A stretch of 19,140 nucleotides of DNA from JBJKSO01 sp046703825 (GCA_046703825.1 JBJKSO010000043.1:1-19140), one strand, 5' to 3'. Counted from the first letter of the stretch, positions 6,898 through 15,306 are shown. A program made the numbers and translations. The notes: generated by a model from the sequence alone, not told the origin.

Positions 6898-8004
6898 TCA
6901 GGAGAACTGAATGACCGTCTTGATGTCGTTGCCGCGCCGGTCGAACGCCTCCTGGAAGGACTCCGCCGGCACCGTCCGCGTGATGAGCTGCTCCAGCAGC
7001 TTGGGCCACTTGCGAGCTGCGGCGCCCAGCATCCGGGCGGCAGCTTCGAAGTGGGTTCGGTTGGCGTTGACGGTACCCAGCACCAGCTTGTTGCCGAGCA
7101 CCATGTCCAGGTTGAGAGCCGCCGAATCCACCGTCACCGTGCGGGTGCCGGCGGTGACCGAGCTCAGGATGCACACGCCGTTGTGGCCGGTGGCACTGAT
7201 CGCCTGCATCGCCACCACCGAGCTGCCGGTGGCCTCGAAGACCAGGTCGATCGAGCCCAGCTCGCCGGAAAGGGTCGGGATCGGGTGCTGATCCGCGTCC
7301 AGCAGGTGTGCCCCCAGCTCCGAGGCCACCTGCTGAGCCGGCGAACCGTCCGCCATCTTGGAAACCAGCGTGACCTCGATATCCCGTAGCCGGAGGAAGG
7401 CGGCGGCCAGGAGCCCGATGGCTCCCGCCCCGCAGATCAGTGCGCGCCGCGGCTCCCAGGGCAGGCGCACCTGCTGGATCTTGAAGGCCTGGATCAGCCC
7501 CTTCTCGACAATGCTGCTGGGCTCCATCAGCACACCGATCTTGGAGAGCGTGTTCGGCAGCGGGATCAGGTAGTCCTGCGACTCGACGTAGCGCTCCGCC
7601 ATGTAACCGTCGCGCCCCTTGATGCCCCGCTCGGTGTAGTGACCGGTGAGACAGTCGTCGCTGTGCCCCACGGCGCAGGGCGGACAGCGCTCGGGGCAGG
7701 GGCGGCGCACCGTCGCCACCACCAACTGCCCCGCCTCCAACTGCGATCCCGAGGGGGCACTCACCACTCGACCCAAGTTCTCGTGGCCCAGGACCAGTTG
7801 CTCTCTGCCCGCCGGGGCGGCGCCGTAGCCCTGGTTGGCGATCTCCAGGTCGGTGCCACACACCCCAACGGCCAGCACCTGGACCTCGACGGGATCGGCT
7901 GGCTTGCCGTCCGCCCCTTCCACCATCCCGGTGCCGGAAGGTTGGTCGATGTCCCCTAAGCGGACGCTGCCCGACTTGCCGGGCGTGGTGAGAATCGCCT
8001 TCAT
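6898..8004 (-). CDS. Zinc-dependent glucose 1-dehydrogenase-type oxidoreductase
   Basis: Medium-chain dehydrogenase/reductase of 368 aa, most like the NAD(P)-dependent glucose (aldose) 1-dehydrogenases of Sulfolobus and Thermoplasma. These oxidise glucose to gluconolactone in the non-phosphorylated Entner-Doudoroff route. Catalytic zinc ligands are visible as Cys49 (GVCGTD), His74 and Glu75 (LGHEN), and Glu161 (LMEPSS). The structural-zinc loop has Cys103, 107, 110 and 118 (RRPCPERCPPCAVGHSDDC), followed by the family signature GHYTERGIKGRDGYMAE. The Rossmann glycine motif GAGAIG is at 192-197. The ATG start has AGGAGGT five bases upstream. It is codirectional with hmgA but 119 bp away, so it is probably a separate transcript. 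Substrate could be glucose, galactose or another aldose; sequence alone does not settle this. Confidence 0.85.
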   Translation of the reverse strand: MKAILTTPGKSGSVRLGDIDQPSGTGMVEGADGKPADPVEVQVLAVGVCGTDLEIANQGYGAAPAGREQLVLGHENLGRVVSAPSGSQLEAGQLVVATVRRPCPERCPPCAVGHSDDCLTGHYTERGIKGRDGYMAERYVESQDYLIPLPNTLSKIGVLMEPSSIVEKGLIQAFKIQQVRLPWEPRRALICGAGAIGLLAAAFLRLRDIEVTLVSKMADGSPAQQVASELGAHLLDADQHPIPTLSGELGSIDLVFEATGSSVVAMQAISATGHNGVCILSSVTAGTRTVTVDSAALNLDMVLGNKLVLGTVNANRTHFEAAARMLGAAARKWPKLLEQLITRTVPAESFQEAFDRRGNDIKTVIQFS

Positions 8005-8181
8005 GGGCTACCTCCTAGGCCGTCGACCATCCCAATCTAGCGGCTGAGGTCCCCGCACCGAGCGAAGCCCCCGGCACGCCTTATAAGATTCGGGGTCACC
8101 CGCCCGGGGAGTAGCCTCGATACGGCTATACTTCGCGCGACGCTCGGCTGAATTCCGCTTGGACTGATCCACCTGGACCGA
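8005..8181. promoter_or_regulatory. Divergent promoter region between the sugar dehydrogenase and the oppDF-type genes
   Basis: 177 bp with no gene. TATACT at 8127-8132 is a good -10 for the plus-strand ATPase operon (start about 40 bases before the ATG), but no -35 is recognisable at proper spacing. TTATAA at 8081-8086 reads as a -10-like element on both strands and could serve the minus-strand dehydrogenase. The plus-strand ATG at 8182 has only a weak ribosome site. Confidence 0.35.
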
Positions 8182-9186
8182 ATGGCCCTTCTAGAAGTAA
8201 CCGACCTTCACACCAAGATCCGGCAGCGCTCCTCCGAGGTGCATGCCGTCGACGGAGTCTCGCTGACCATCGACGAGGGCGAGACGGTAGGGGTGGTGGG
8301 TGAGTCGGGATGCGGCAAGACCATGACCGGGATGTCGGTGATGGGACTGCTGCCTCCGGGAGGCTACATCGCCGCCGGCAGCATCAAGCTGGCGGGCCGT
8401 GAGCTGGTGGGGATGTCGGAAAAGGAGATGCAGAAGGTCCGGGGCAACGACATCGCGGTGATCTTTCAGGACCCGATGACCTCGCTGAACCCGACGATGT
8501 CGGTAGGGGATCAGATCGCCGAGGCGGTGCGGATCCACCGCAACGCCAGCAAGGAGGCGGCTCTCGAACGCGCCGCGGATGTGCTCGGCCTGGTCGGTAT
8601 GCCCAAGCCCCGCGAGCGGCTCAAGGACTACCCGCACCAGCTCTCGGGCGGCCTGCGGCAGCGGGTGATGATCGCCATGGCGCTCTCGTGCGAGCCCAAG
8701 CTGCTGATCGCCGACGAGCCCACCACGGCGCTGGACGTCACCATTCAGTTGCAGATCCTGGAGTTGCTCTACGACCTGAAGCAGCGGCTGCGGATGGCCG
8801 TGATGCTGATCACCCACGACATGGGGGTCATCGCGGGACGGGCGGACCGGGTGATGGTCATGTACGCGGGCAAGATCGTCGAGGCGGCCGAGACGGCCGA
8901 GCTCTTCGAGGACATGCATCATCCCTACACCGAAGCCCTGCTGGCGTCCATCCCGCGGCTGGATCAGCGCCAGGAGGACCGCCTCTACAGCATTCCCGGC
9001 CTGCCGCCGGATCTGAGCCGCCCGCCCGCCTTCTGTCGGTTCCAACCCCGCTGCCGTTACGCGACCGCCAAGTGCCGCGAGCAGGAGCCGATTCTGGGCG
9101 GGCCGGACCCGAACCATGTCTACGCCTGCTTCAACCCGGTGGGACGGGTGGGAGCGCCGGCCTCCCCGGGAGTCTCGGCGGCATGA
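8182..9186 (+). CDS. Peptide/nickel-type ABC transporter ATP-binding protein (OppD/DppD-like)
   Basis: One of two ATPases that power the importer whose permeases and binding protein lie at 11397-15306. 334 aa. Walker A GESGCGKT (40-47), Q-loop Gln96 (IFQDPMTSLNP), signature LSGGLRQR (154-161), Walker B LLIADEP with catalytic Glu179, and H-loop His212 (ITHD) are all intact. The C-terminal oligopeptide-transporter extension contains four cysteines (285, 291, 298, 316; CRFQPRCRYATAKC...YAC). In DppD-type proteins an equivalent set binds an iron-sulfur cluster; here that is inference. Its stop overlaps the start of the next ATPase gene as ATGA, so translation is coupled. No permease gene is on this strand. 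Specificity (di-/oligopeptide, nickel, opine) cannot be read from the ATPase. Confidence 0.93.
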   Translation: MALLEVTDLHTKIRQRSSEVHAVDGVSLTIDEGETVGVVGESGCGKTMTGMSVMGLLPPGGYIAAGSIKLAGRELVGMSEKEMQKVRGNDIAVIFQDPMTSLNPTMSVGDQIAEAVRIHRNASKEAALERAADVLGLVGMPKPRERLKDYPHQLSGGLRQRVMIAMALSCEPKLLIADEPTTALDVTIQLQILELLYDLKQRLRMAVMLITHDMGVIAGRADRVMVMYAGKIVEAAETAELFEDMHHPYTEALLASIPRLDQRQEDRLYSIPGLPPDLSRPPAFCRFQPRCRYATAKCREQEPILGGPDPNHVYACFNPVGRVGAPASPGVSAA

Positions 9187-10256
9187 GCGTCTTCCAGCGG
9201 CTGCGCGAGCGGGAGCCCGCCACCGAGACCCAATCGGACGGCGCCTCGGCTCCCTCCGACAACTTTCTCGAGTTGCGGCATGTGGTCAAGGAGTTCGCGG
9301 TAACCGCGGGCGCGGTGCTGCAGCGCAAGATCGGGTCGGTCAAGGCGGTTTCCGACGTGAGCTTCAGCGTCGCCAAGGGCGAAACCTTTGGGCTGGTGGG
9401 TGAGTCCGGCTGCGGCAAGACCACCATTGGAAGGCTGATCGTCAGCTTGGAGAAGGTAACCGGAGGCGAGATCTGGTTCGAGGGCACCAACGTCCCCTCC
9501 CTGCATGGAGCGCAGCTGCGCCAGCGGCGGCGGGATCTGCAGCTGATGTTTCAGGATCCATACGCCTCGCTCAACCCCCGGATGCGAGTCGGAACCATCG
9601 TCCGCGAACCGCTGGTGGTACAGAAGATCGGCAACAAGGAGGAGCAGGCGGCCAGAGTCCGCCAGTTGCTGCAGGAGGTCGGGCTCAGCCCCAAGGCGGT
9701 GGACCTCTATCCCCACGAGTTCTCCGGCGGGCAGCGCCAGCGCATCGGGCTGGCCCGGGCGCTCACCCTCAACCCCAAGCTGATCGTTGCGGATGAGCCG
9801 GTGTCGGCGCTGGACGTCTCCATCCGCTCACAGATCCTCAATCTGATGAACGACCTCCAGGAGAAGCACGGGCTCACCTACATCGTCATCTCCCACGACC
9901 TGTCGGTGGTCAAGTACGTGTCGGACCGGATCGGCGTCATGTACTTGGGCAAGCTGGTGGAAGTCGGACCTAGCAACGAGATCTACGAGAAGCCCGCTCA
10001 CCCCTACACCCAGGGGCTGATCAACGCGATCCCGGAACCGGACCCCAAGCGCGAGCGGGCCAAGGACTCCCAGCCCATGCGCGGGGAGCTGCCTTCCGCG
10101 ATCACCCCGCCGTCGGGCTGCCGTTTCCGCACCCGCTGTCCTCGTGCCCAGGATGTCTGCGCCGAGGTCGAGCCGGTTTTGCGCTCCTTCGGGCCCAACC
10201 ACCAGGCGGCCTGCCACTTCCCCCTGCAGCCGCCTGCCGCCGGGGCAGCCGCCTAG
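9183..10256 (+). CDS. Peptide/nickel-type ABC transporter ATP-binding protein (OppF/DppF-like)
   Basis: Second ATPase of the importer, 357 aa, forming the heterodimer with the preceding OppD-like subunit. Walker A GESGCGKT (73-80), Q-loop in MFQDPYASLNPRM (about 122-134), signature FSGGQRQR (180-187), Walker B with Glu205 (IVADEP), and His238 (ISHD) are present. The C-terminal HPYTQGLINAIPEPDP and Cys313/319/326/344 (GCRFRTRCPRAQDVC...AC) are typical of OppF/DppF. The ATG at 9183 overlaps the upstream stop by four bases (ATGA). The frame is open far upstream, but inside the previous gene, and conserved OppF sequence begins only after residue 27. It converges with the cNMP-domain gene, leaving 25 bp between the stops. 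Confidence 0.93.
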   Translation: MSVFQRLREREPATETQSDGASAPSDNFLELRHVVKEFAVTAGAVLQRKIGSVKAVSDVSFSVAKGETFGLVGESGCGKTTIGRLIVSLEKVTGGEIWFEGTNVPSLHGAQLRQRRRDLQLMFQDPYASLNPRMRVGTIVREPLVVQKIGNKEEQAARVRQLLQEVGLSPKAVDLYPHEFSGGQRQRIGLARALTLNPKLIVADEPVSALDVSIRSQILNLMNDLQEKHGLTYIVISHDLSVVKYVSDRIGVMYLGKLVEVGPSNEIYEKPAHPYTQGLINAIPEPDPKRERAKDSQPMRGELPSAITPPSGCRFRTRCPRAQDVCAEVEPVLRSFGPNHQAACHFPLQPPAAGAAA

Positions 10257-10281
10257 CCCGACCCGGCCGGCGCCAGCGCGG

Positions 10282-11295
10282 TCAGCGCTTGGGCTCTGGG
10301 GAATCCTCGCGGCGATGGCCCTCGGCCAGCTGGCGGAGAAAGCCGGGGTCGATCTGCGAACCCTCGACCGCGGCCACCCGGCATGGGGTGACGGCGCGAA
10401 GTGTGGCGGTGCGCTCCCCCGACTCCAGCAAGGCTCGCTCGCCCAAGACGGCTCCGCTGGCCACCGTCGCCACCTCGCGTCCGCCAACCTCAACCGAGAG
10501 CACCCCGTCCAAGAGCAGGAACAGCTCACTGCCCAGCTGTCCCGCCTCGACCAAGGTCTCGCCGATGCGAATGCTGCGGATGTCAGGCTTGGTCCCGCCG
10601 CGCATGATGTGTTCGGAGAGCTCGCGCTCCAGCGCCGTCTCCGCCTGGGTGACCAGCGCCGGCGAGTCCTCGCCCCCCCACGGGGTGTGGCTGCCGAAGG
10701 CGCGGCTGTACCAGTCACGGAAGTCGACCAGCCCGGTCTTCTGCACCAGGTCGCCGCCTCCGTCGTAGATCCAGTGCCGGGGGAAGGGACTGGCGCCCAC
10801 GACCTCGTGCGTGATGGCGCCGTCCTGACCGATGGTGAGGCCCAGAGTTGTCCAGGCCACCGGAGCCGAGACCTGGATGAAAGGGGGATGGGCCACGCGG
10901 CGCGGCGCGGGCAGGCCAGTGCGACCACCAGCGGTCTGCTCGAAGCGCACCCAGCCGTCCCCCACCTGAGGCGGGCGCTGCAGATCGGCAAGCGGGAAGG
11001 CCGCGAAGGTTATCCGGGCGGAACCCAGCTGCACCGTGGTGGACCCGATCATTCCGCCCCCGCTGTACCCGTGGCCGGTGATGCGCTCGCCCTCGACGTC
11101 GATCCAGGCGGAGAGGCGGTTGGCGAAGCGGAAGCGGTCCGCCTCGCGGAGCGCCTCCAGGTCTTCGATCTTGTCCGGCGGGGCGGCGTCGTAGTGGGTG
11201 ATGCCGATGTCGAACGGGAGCCGGGTCATCCCGGCGATGGCCTCCGATGGGATCCAAGACAGGGAGGTGACAGAACCCTCGATGCGCCTTCTCAT
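10282..11295 (-). CDS. Cyclic-nucleotide-binding-domain protein with an unrecognised N-terminal region
   Basis: 337 aa, soluble, no signal peptide or membrane segment. The C-terminal 100 residues (about 238-330) look like a CRP-type cNMP-binding domain: a LFLLLDGVLSVEVGG strand pair, then GERALLESGERTATLRA. Glu286 and Arg295 sit where the phosphate-binding cassette contacts cAMP/cGMP, so ligand binding is plausible. No helix-turn-helix follows, so this is not a CRP-like transcription factor. Residues 1-230 appear mostly beta-strand (WIDVEGERITGHGYSGGGMIGS, PPFIQVSAPVAWTTLGLTIG); I do not recognise the fold. A linker helix is likely around 215-235. The ATG start has AAGGTGG four bases upstream. 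It is last in the codirectional series binding protein, permease B, permease C, this gene, 101 bp after permease C, which suggests but does not prove a role in transporter regulation. Confidence 0.85.
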   Translation of the reverse strand: MRRRIEGSVTSLSWIPSEAIAGMTRLPFDIGITHYDAAPPDKIEDLEALREADRFRFANRLSAWIDVEGERITGHGYSGGGMIGSTTVQLGSARITFAAFPLADLQRPPQVGDGWVRFEQTAGGRTGLPAPRRVAHPPFIQVSAPVAWTTLGLTIGQDGAITHEVVGASPFPRHWIYDGGGDLVQKTGLVDFRDWYSRAFGSHTPWGGEDSPALVTQAETALERELSEHIMRGGTKPDIRSIRIGETLVEAGQLGSELFLLLDGVLSVEVGGREVATVASGAVLGERALLESGERTATLRAVTPCRVAAVEGSQIDPGFLRQLAEGHRREDSPEPKR

Positions 11296-11396
11296 GCAGC
11301 CACCTTAGAGGCGGGCACCGTCACCCGTCTAGGGGGATGGCTGTCGAGCCCGCCACGGCGACTTCGTGCGGCGGCGGGGGACCAGCCTGGGACCGA

Positions 11397-12329
11397 TCAG
11401 CGCTTCTGCAGACGGACCTCGAAGGCATCCCGCATGGCGTCGCCGATGAAGTTGAAGGCGACCACGCAGAGGATGATGGAGATTCCGGCCGGGTATATCA
11501 GCCACCAGTAGCCGTCGAAGATGAAGTTGATGCCGTTGGACAGCTGCTGACCCCAGTTGGTGGCGGGAGGTTGGATCCCGAGGCCAAGGTAGCTCAAGGT
11601 GGCGACGAAGAGGATGGCGTCGGCGACCTGGAAGCTGGCGTTCACCATGATCGTTCCGACGGTGTTGGGGATGACATGGCGGAAGAGCACGCGGCGGTTG
11701 CCGCCACCCATGACCTGCACCGCCTGGACGAAATCGCGCGTTCGCAGCGTGAGCGTCTCGCCGCGAACCAGACGGGCGGGGACCAGCCAGGCGACCAGGC
11801 CGATGACGATGATCATCTCCGGCAGCGAAGCGCCAAAGATTGCACCGAGGAGGATCAGCGCCACCAGCAGCGGCAGCGCGAGGAAGACGTCGACGATTCT
11901 CATCATCACGGCGTCAACCACTCCGCCCGCCAGACCGGCGATGGCTCCCCAGACGACGCCGACGAAGACCGCAATCCCGGCGGCGGCGAAGCCCACCTCC
12001 AGCGACGTCTGCCCACCCAACATGAGCCTGCCTAGGTTGTCGTACCCCTCGTCGTCGGTACCGAGCAGGTGGTGGAAGCTGGGTGCTTGATCGTGGATGG
12101 CCGGGTTGGCGAACACCTGCTGGGTGTGGTAGATCAGCGGCCCGACGAAGGAGAAGAGCACCATGAAGACGATGATCCCCACCCCGAGCACGGCCATCTT
12201 GTTCTCTAGGAAGACGCCAAGGATGAGGCGCCAGATGCTTCCGCCTACATAGGCTTCTCCGCCCTCGGGTACAGCACCTTCGCTCTGGTCGGTGATGTCC
12301 ACATTGGCGCTGCCGACACCAACGCTCAT
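11397..12329 (-). CDS. Peptide/nickel-type ABC transporter permease (DppC-like)
   Basis: Inner-membrane subunit of the importer, 310 aa. A cytoplasmic N-terminus of about 40 residues leads to TM1 (about 45-66). HLLGTDDEGYDNLGRLMLGGQTSL (87-110) is the family hallmark after the first periplasmic/extracellular loop. Further membrane segments lie at about 114-135, 150-165, 171-187, 235-250 and 276-296. The cytoplasmic EAA loop that docks on the ATPase is RDFVQAVQVMGGGNRRVLFRH (about 198-218). It begins 25 bp after the DppB-like stop with a GGAG-type site, clearly in the same operon. A bulged hairpin at 11350-11374, without a T tract, lies downstream before the cNMP-domain gene. Confidence 0.93.
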   Translation of the reverse strand: MSVGVGSANVDITDQSEGAVPEGGEAYVGGSIWRLILGVFLENKMAVLGVGIIVFMVLFSFVGPLIYHTQQVFANPAIHDQAPSFHHLLGTDDEGYDNLGRLMLGGQTSLEVGFAAAGIAVFVGVVWGAIAGLAGGVVDAVMMRIVDVFLALPLLVALILLGAIFGASLPEMIIVIGLVAWLVPARLVRGETLTLRTRDFVQAVQVMGGGNRRVLFRHVIPNTVGTIMVNASFQVADAILFVATLSYLGLGIQPPATNWGQQLSNGINFIFDGYWWLIYPAGISIILCVVAFNFIGDAMRDAFEVRLQKR

Positions 12330-12354
12330 ACCTCAGCCGCTCCGAATAGGTAGC

Positions 12355-13299
12355 TCACGAGACGTACCGGATTCTGGGATCGGCCACCGCATAGAGGATG
12401 TCTGCCACGAGAGAGCCGATCACGGTGGCGATGGCGATGACGAAGGTCACGCCCAACAGCACTGGGAAATCGGAGGTGACCGCAGCGTCGATGAAGAGCA
12501 GCCCCATGCCCGGGTAGTTGAACACCTGCTCGGTCACAATGGCGCCGCCGACGATCCCCGGAATGCTGATCCCGATCAGTGTCAAGATCGGGATCAAGGC
12601 GTTCCGCAACGCGTGCCGGAACAGCAGCCGCCTGAAAGACACGCCCTTCGCCCTCGCGGTCCGGATGTAGTCCTGGACCAGGTTCTCCATCATCGAGCTG
12701 CGCATGTAGCGGGAGAACAGGGCGAGGCTGACCAGGGTCAGGGTGGCAATCGGCAGCACCAGCGCGTTCAGCTGGGAGAAGAGGTTGCCTTGGGACTGCG
12801 GAGCCTCCGGAGGGAGCCAGTTGAGCGTGGCGCTGAAGAGGATGATCAGCAGGATGCCCAGGAAGAAGGTGGGCATCGAGTAGAAGATGAACGCGAGACC
12901 GGTGATCGCGTAGTCGTCCGGCTTGTTCCGGCGCACCGCCTGCATGACGCCCAAAGGTATGGCCAGCGCGATCGCGATGATGGTAGAGGTACCCACCAGC
13001 AAGAGCGTGTTGGGCAGCCGCTGGGCCAAGAGAGTGGTTACCGGGGCGTTCTGCTTGTAGGAGAAGCCCAAATTCCCGGTGAACAGGTGAACCAGCCAGG
13101 TCCAGTACTGCACCGGTAGAGGCTGGTTGAGTCCCAACTGCTTGGTCAGCGCCGCCACGTTGGCCGCGCTCGCCCGAGGGCCGAGGATGGCCCGAACCGG
13201 GTTTCCCGGCAGGAGGTGCAGCAGGATGAAGGTGATGATGGTGACGCCAACCACCACGATCACCGCCTGGAGAAGTCGCCTTATCAGATAACCGACCAT
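12355..13299 (-). CDS. Peptide/nickel-type ABC transporter permease (DppB-like)
   Basis: Membrane subunit pairing with the DppC-like permease, 314 aa. It starts with the classical MVGYLIRRLLQAVIVVVGVTIITFILLHLLPGNP-type N-terminus (TM1 about 9-29), then GNLGFSY (75-81). Later membrane segments are at about 98-120, 130-155, 178-197, 237-256 and 278-304. The EAA coupling loop is at about 211-237 (YIRTARAKGVSFRRLLFRHALRNALIP), and the protein ends YAVADPRIRYVS, as usual. GAGGG lies about six bases before the ATG. The gene follows the binding-protein gene after 93 bp that contain a strong hairpin, so it may be expressed at a lower level from the same transcript. Confidence 0.94.
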   Translation of the reverse strand: MVGYLIRRLLQAVIVVVGVTIITFILLHLLPGNPVRAILGPRASAANVAALTKQLGLNQPLPVQYWTWLVHLFTGNLGFSYKQNAPVTTLLAQRLPNTLLLVGTSTIIAIALAIPLGVMQAVRRNKPDDYAITGLAFIFYSMPTFFLGILLIILFSATLNWLPPEAPQSQGNLFSQLNALVLPIATLTLVSLALFSRYMRSSMMENLVQDYIRTARAKGVSFRRLLFRHALRNALIPILTLIGISIPGIVGGAIVTEQVFNYPGMGLLFIDAAVTSDFPVLLGVTFVIAIATVIGSLVADILYAVADPRIRYVS

Positions 13300-13333
13300 C
13301 TGTTCCCTCTTCCTGCCACCCCCGGACAGGCAA

Positions 13334-13359
13334 GGGGGTCCGGCTCTCGCCGGACCCCC
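13334..13359 (-). terminator. Intercistronic hairpin between binding protein and permease genes
   Basis: A perfect 11-bp stem: GGGGGTCCGGC (13334-13344) and its reverse complement (13349-13359), with loop TCTC. It lies between the binding-protein stop (13393) and the permease start (13299). In the direction of transcription it is followed by TTGCC rather than a long T tract, so it more likely attenuates partially or protects the 3' end of the upstream message than stops transcription fully. That would favour excess binding protein, as is common for ABC importers. Confidence 0.65.
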
Positions 13360-13392
13360 GCCAGTTTCGATCAGTTTATCGGATTCGCCGCC

Positions 13393-15306
13393 TCACTTGG
13401 AAAGTGAGTAGTTCATGGGGTAGATCTCGTCGTAGATCCCCTGAGGGGCGATCCCCGAGAGGGTCTTCTTGTACATGGTCAGCTGGTAAGGGCCGCTGGG
13501 CATGTACACCACGGGCAGGTTCTTGGCGGCGTAGTCCTCGTACTTGAAGAGCGCCTTGTACTCGGCGGCCTTCGTCGGCACGGTGTGGGTCTTGTTGATC
13601 AGGCTGTTCAGGGTCGGCGAGTAGTAGTCGCCACCGTTGGAGCCTGCCGCCGAGCTGGTGCCGCCGCTGAAGAGCTCTCCGCCGGTTGGGAAGTAGTCGG
13701 GCGAGTACACCCAGCCACCGCCCCAGTCCGCCATGTCCCAGTTGTTGCAGGGCTTGGCGATGACGCACCCGGCGAAGGCCAGCCCCAGGATTGAGGAGAA
13801 CGGCTCAGACGAGAGGGTCAGGGTGATCCCTGCTTCCTTCGACATCGCCGACTTCATCGCCTGCAGCTCCTCGGTCAGCACCGTCGAGCCGCTGGCGTAG
13901 GCCAGGGTGAAGTTCAGCGCCTGGCCCGACTTGATGTTGGCCCCGCAGTTGCTCGGGCCCGTGCCCGGGCTGGTGCAGGTGGTGCTGCCGCCGGGGTGCA
14001 CCGACCAGCCATGGTCCTTGAGCAGGGACACCGCCTTGCTCGGGTTGTACGGGTAGATCTGCTTGCCACCCTCGAGCGTGCTCACGTCCGGGTTGCCCTT
14101 GGGCACCAGGGGCACTGGGCCGTTGGTCGCGTAGCCCGCGTGGGCGAAGTCGTTGATGTACTGCTTCTGGTTCACCAGGGATTGGAAGGCCTGGCGGAAG
14201 TACAGCTGGTTGAAGATCGGTCCCGTGGTCGGGTTGGTGAAGTTGTAGGGGAAGTAAGTGAAGCCGAAGTCGTTCCAGGGCGAGTAGACGTAGCCCTGCC
14301 GCTGGAGGAAGCCCTTCTGTTGCAAGTCCTGGCCGGGGATGTACCCGATGGTCAGGTCGCCCGCGCGCAGCGAGTTGAACTCAGCTGTGTCGGTGGTGAA
14401 GGGCAGCTCCTCAAAGGCGGAGACCTTCGGCTTGAAGGGGCCGGAATAGTTCTTGTTCGGCACCATCTTCACGAAGCCGGTCGAGGTGTACTGCTGCATC
14501 TTGAACGCCCCGTCCACCACCTTCCAAAGTGGGTTGGTGGCGTAGGTCGAGGTGTCCTGCGACTGCGTGTTGATGAACTGCGCGACCGCGAGGGCTCCGC
14601 TCGTGGCAGTCCCGGGAACGGTCGTGTCGTAGTTCCCCACCGGGCTGCTGGCCGAGGTCTTGTCCCAGGCGTGCTGCGGCAGCGGGTAGATCTGGCTCAG
14701 CTCGTTGTAGAGGAACCAGGTCGGGTCGTACGAAGCGTTCAGCTGCATCTGGATGCTGTAGGTTCCGGTCGCCTTGTAGCTGGTCACGTTCTGCGGGAAA
14801 GCCCCGCTCACGAACGCTCCCCAGCCGGGCCCGGGAGCACTGCTGCTGCCGACGTTGGCGGCAGCCGGCGAGATGGCCGCATTGAGGAGGTTCATCCAGA
14901 AGATCACGTCGCGCGAGGTGATCGGCTTGCCGTCAGACCACTTCCAGTGCTTCATCTTGATGGTGACCGTCTTGTTGCCGTTGCTGAACTTTGGTGCGTA
15001 CGCAATGCTCAGCTGGGGGTTGTAAACCGGCTCCCCGTTCTTCCCGAACCAGTACAGCGGCTGGTACATGATCTGGGAGAAGTCCGACAGGTTGGTCACC
15101 GAGAAGTAGGGCCCGCTTGCCAGCGGGAAGATATAGTTCGGCGGAGCCGCCGGACCCTCGGCGAAGGTCACGACGCCGCCGGTCTTGGCGGTACTGTGGG
15201 ACGTACTGGCCACGCTGCCACAGGCAGCGACAAGGACGGCCCCCACCGCGACCAGTCCCGCTGTGCGCCAGAACGCCAGCTTCGACGGTATTCTCACTTT
15301 GCTCAA
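13393..15306 (-). CDS. Lipoprotein substrate-binding protein of a peptide/nickel-type ABC importer
   Basis: Extracellular family-5 solute-binding protein, 637 aa, that captures the substrate for the permeases downstream. The N-terminal signal (AGLVAVGAVLVAAC) ends in a lipobox, with Cys29 as the lipidation site, followed by a Ser/Thr-rich linker (GSVASTSHSTAKTGG). Family features include MYQPLYWFGKNGEP, WSDGKPITSRDVIFWMNLL, FNSLRAGDLTIGYIP, LYFRQAFQSLVNQKQYI and YNPSKAVSLLKDHGW. Two cysteine pairs (TTCTSPGTGPSNCG and GCVIAKPCNNW) may form disulfides. The start is taken as a TTG at 15306, directly after GAGGAGGACT; a GTG three codons later is the alternative. Substrate is not readable from sequence. 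It lies 130 bp downstream of the response-regulator gene on the same strand, with a candidate promoter in that gap. Confidence 0.92.
   Translation of the reverse strand: MSKVRIPSKLAFWRTAGLVAVGAVLVAACGSVASTSHSTAKTGGVVTFAEGPAAPPNYIFPLASGPYFSVTNLSDFSQIMYQPLYWFGKNGEPVYNPQLSIAYAPKFSNGNKTVTIKMKHWKWSDGKPITSRDVIFWMNLLNAAISPAAANVGSSSAPGPGWGAFVSGAFPQNVTSYKATGTYSIQMQLNASYDPTWFLYNELSQIYPLPQHAWDKTSASSPVGNYDTTVPGTATSGALAVAQFINTQSQDTSTYATNPLWKVVDGAFKMQQYTSTGFVKMVPNKNYSGPFKPKVSAFEELPFTTDTAEFNSLRAGDLTIGYIPGQDLQQKGFLQRQGYVYSPWNDFGFTYFPYNFTNPTTGPIFNQLYFRQAFQSLVNQKQYINDFAHAGYATNGPVPLVPKGNPDVSTLEGGKQIYPYNPSKAVSLLKDHGWSVHPGGSTTCTSPGTGPSNCGANIKSGQALNFTLAYASGSTVLTEELQAMKSAMSKEAGITLTLSSEPFSSILGLAFAGCVIAKPCNNWDMADWGGGWVYSPDYFPTGGELFSGGTSSAAGSNGGDYYSPTLNSLINKTHTVPTKAAEYKALFKYEDYAAKNLPVVYMPSGPYQLTMYKKTLSGIAPQGIYDEIYPMNYSLSK

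Noticed and set aside
8688..9182. In-frame upstream extension of the OppF-like gene
   Set aside because: It lies wholly within the OppD-like gene; the ATGA overlap at 9183 and OppF homology fix the start there.
10275..10289. Small inverted repeat (AGCGC / GCGCT) at the convergent oppF / cNMP-gene ends
   Set aside because: Only five base pairs, overlapping the cNMP-gene stop and without a T tract; too weak for a terminator.
11350..11374. Bulged hairpin between the DppC-like permease and the cNMP-domain gene
   Set aside because: The stem has a bulge and there is no T tract, so it is not strong enough to call as a terminator. It does leave open whether the cNMP gene is in the same transcript.
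10144..11511. Long plus-strand open frame overlapping oppF and opposite the cNMP-domain gene
   Set aside because: It overlaps the OppF 3' end and runs antisense to a gene with real domains; composition looks like a frame shadow.
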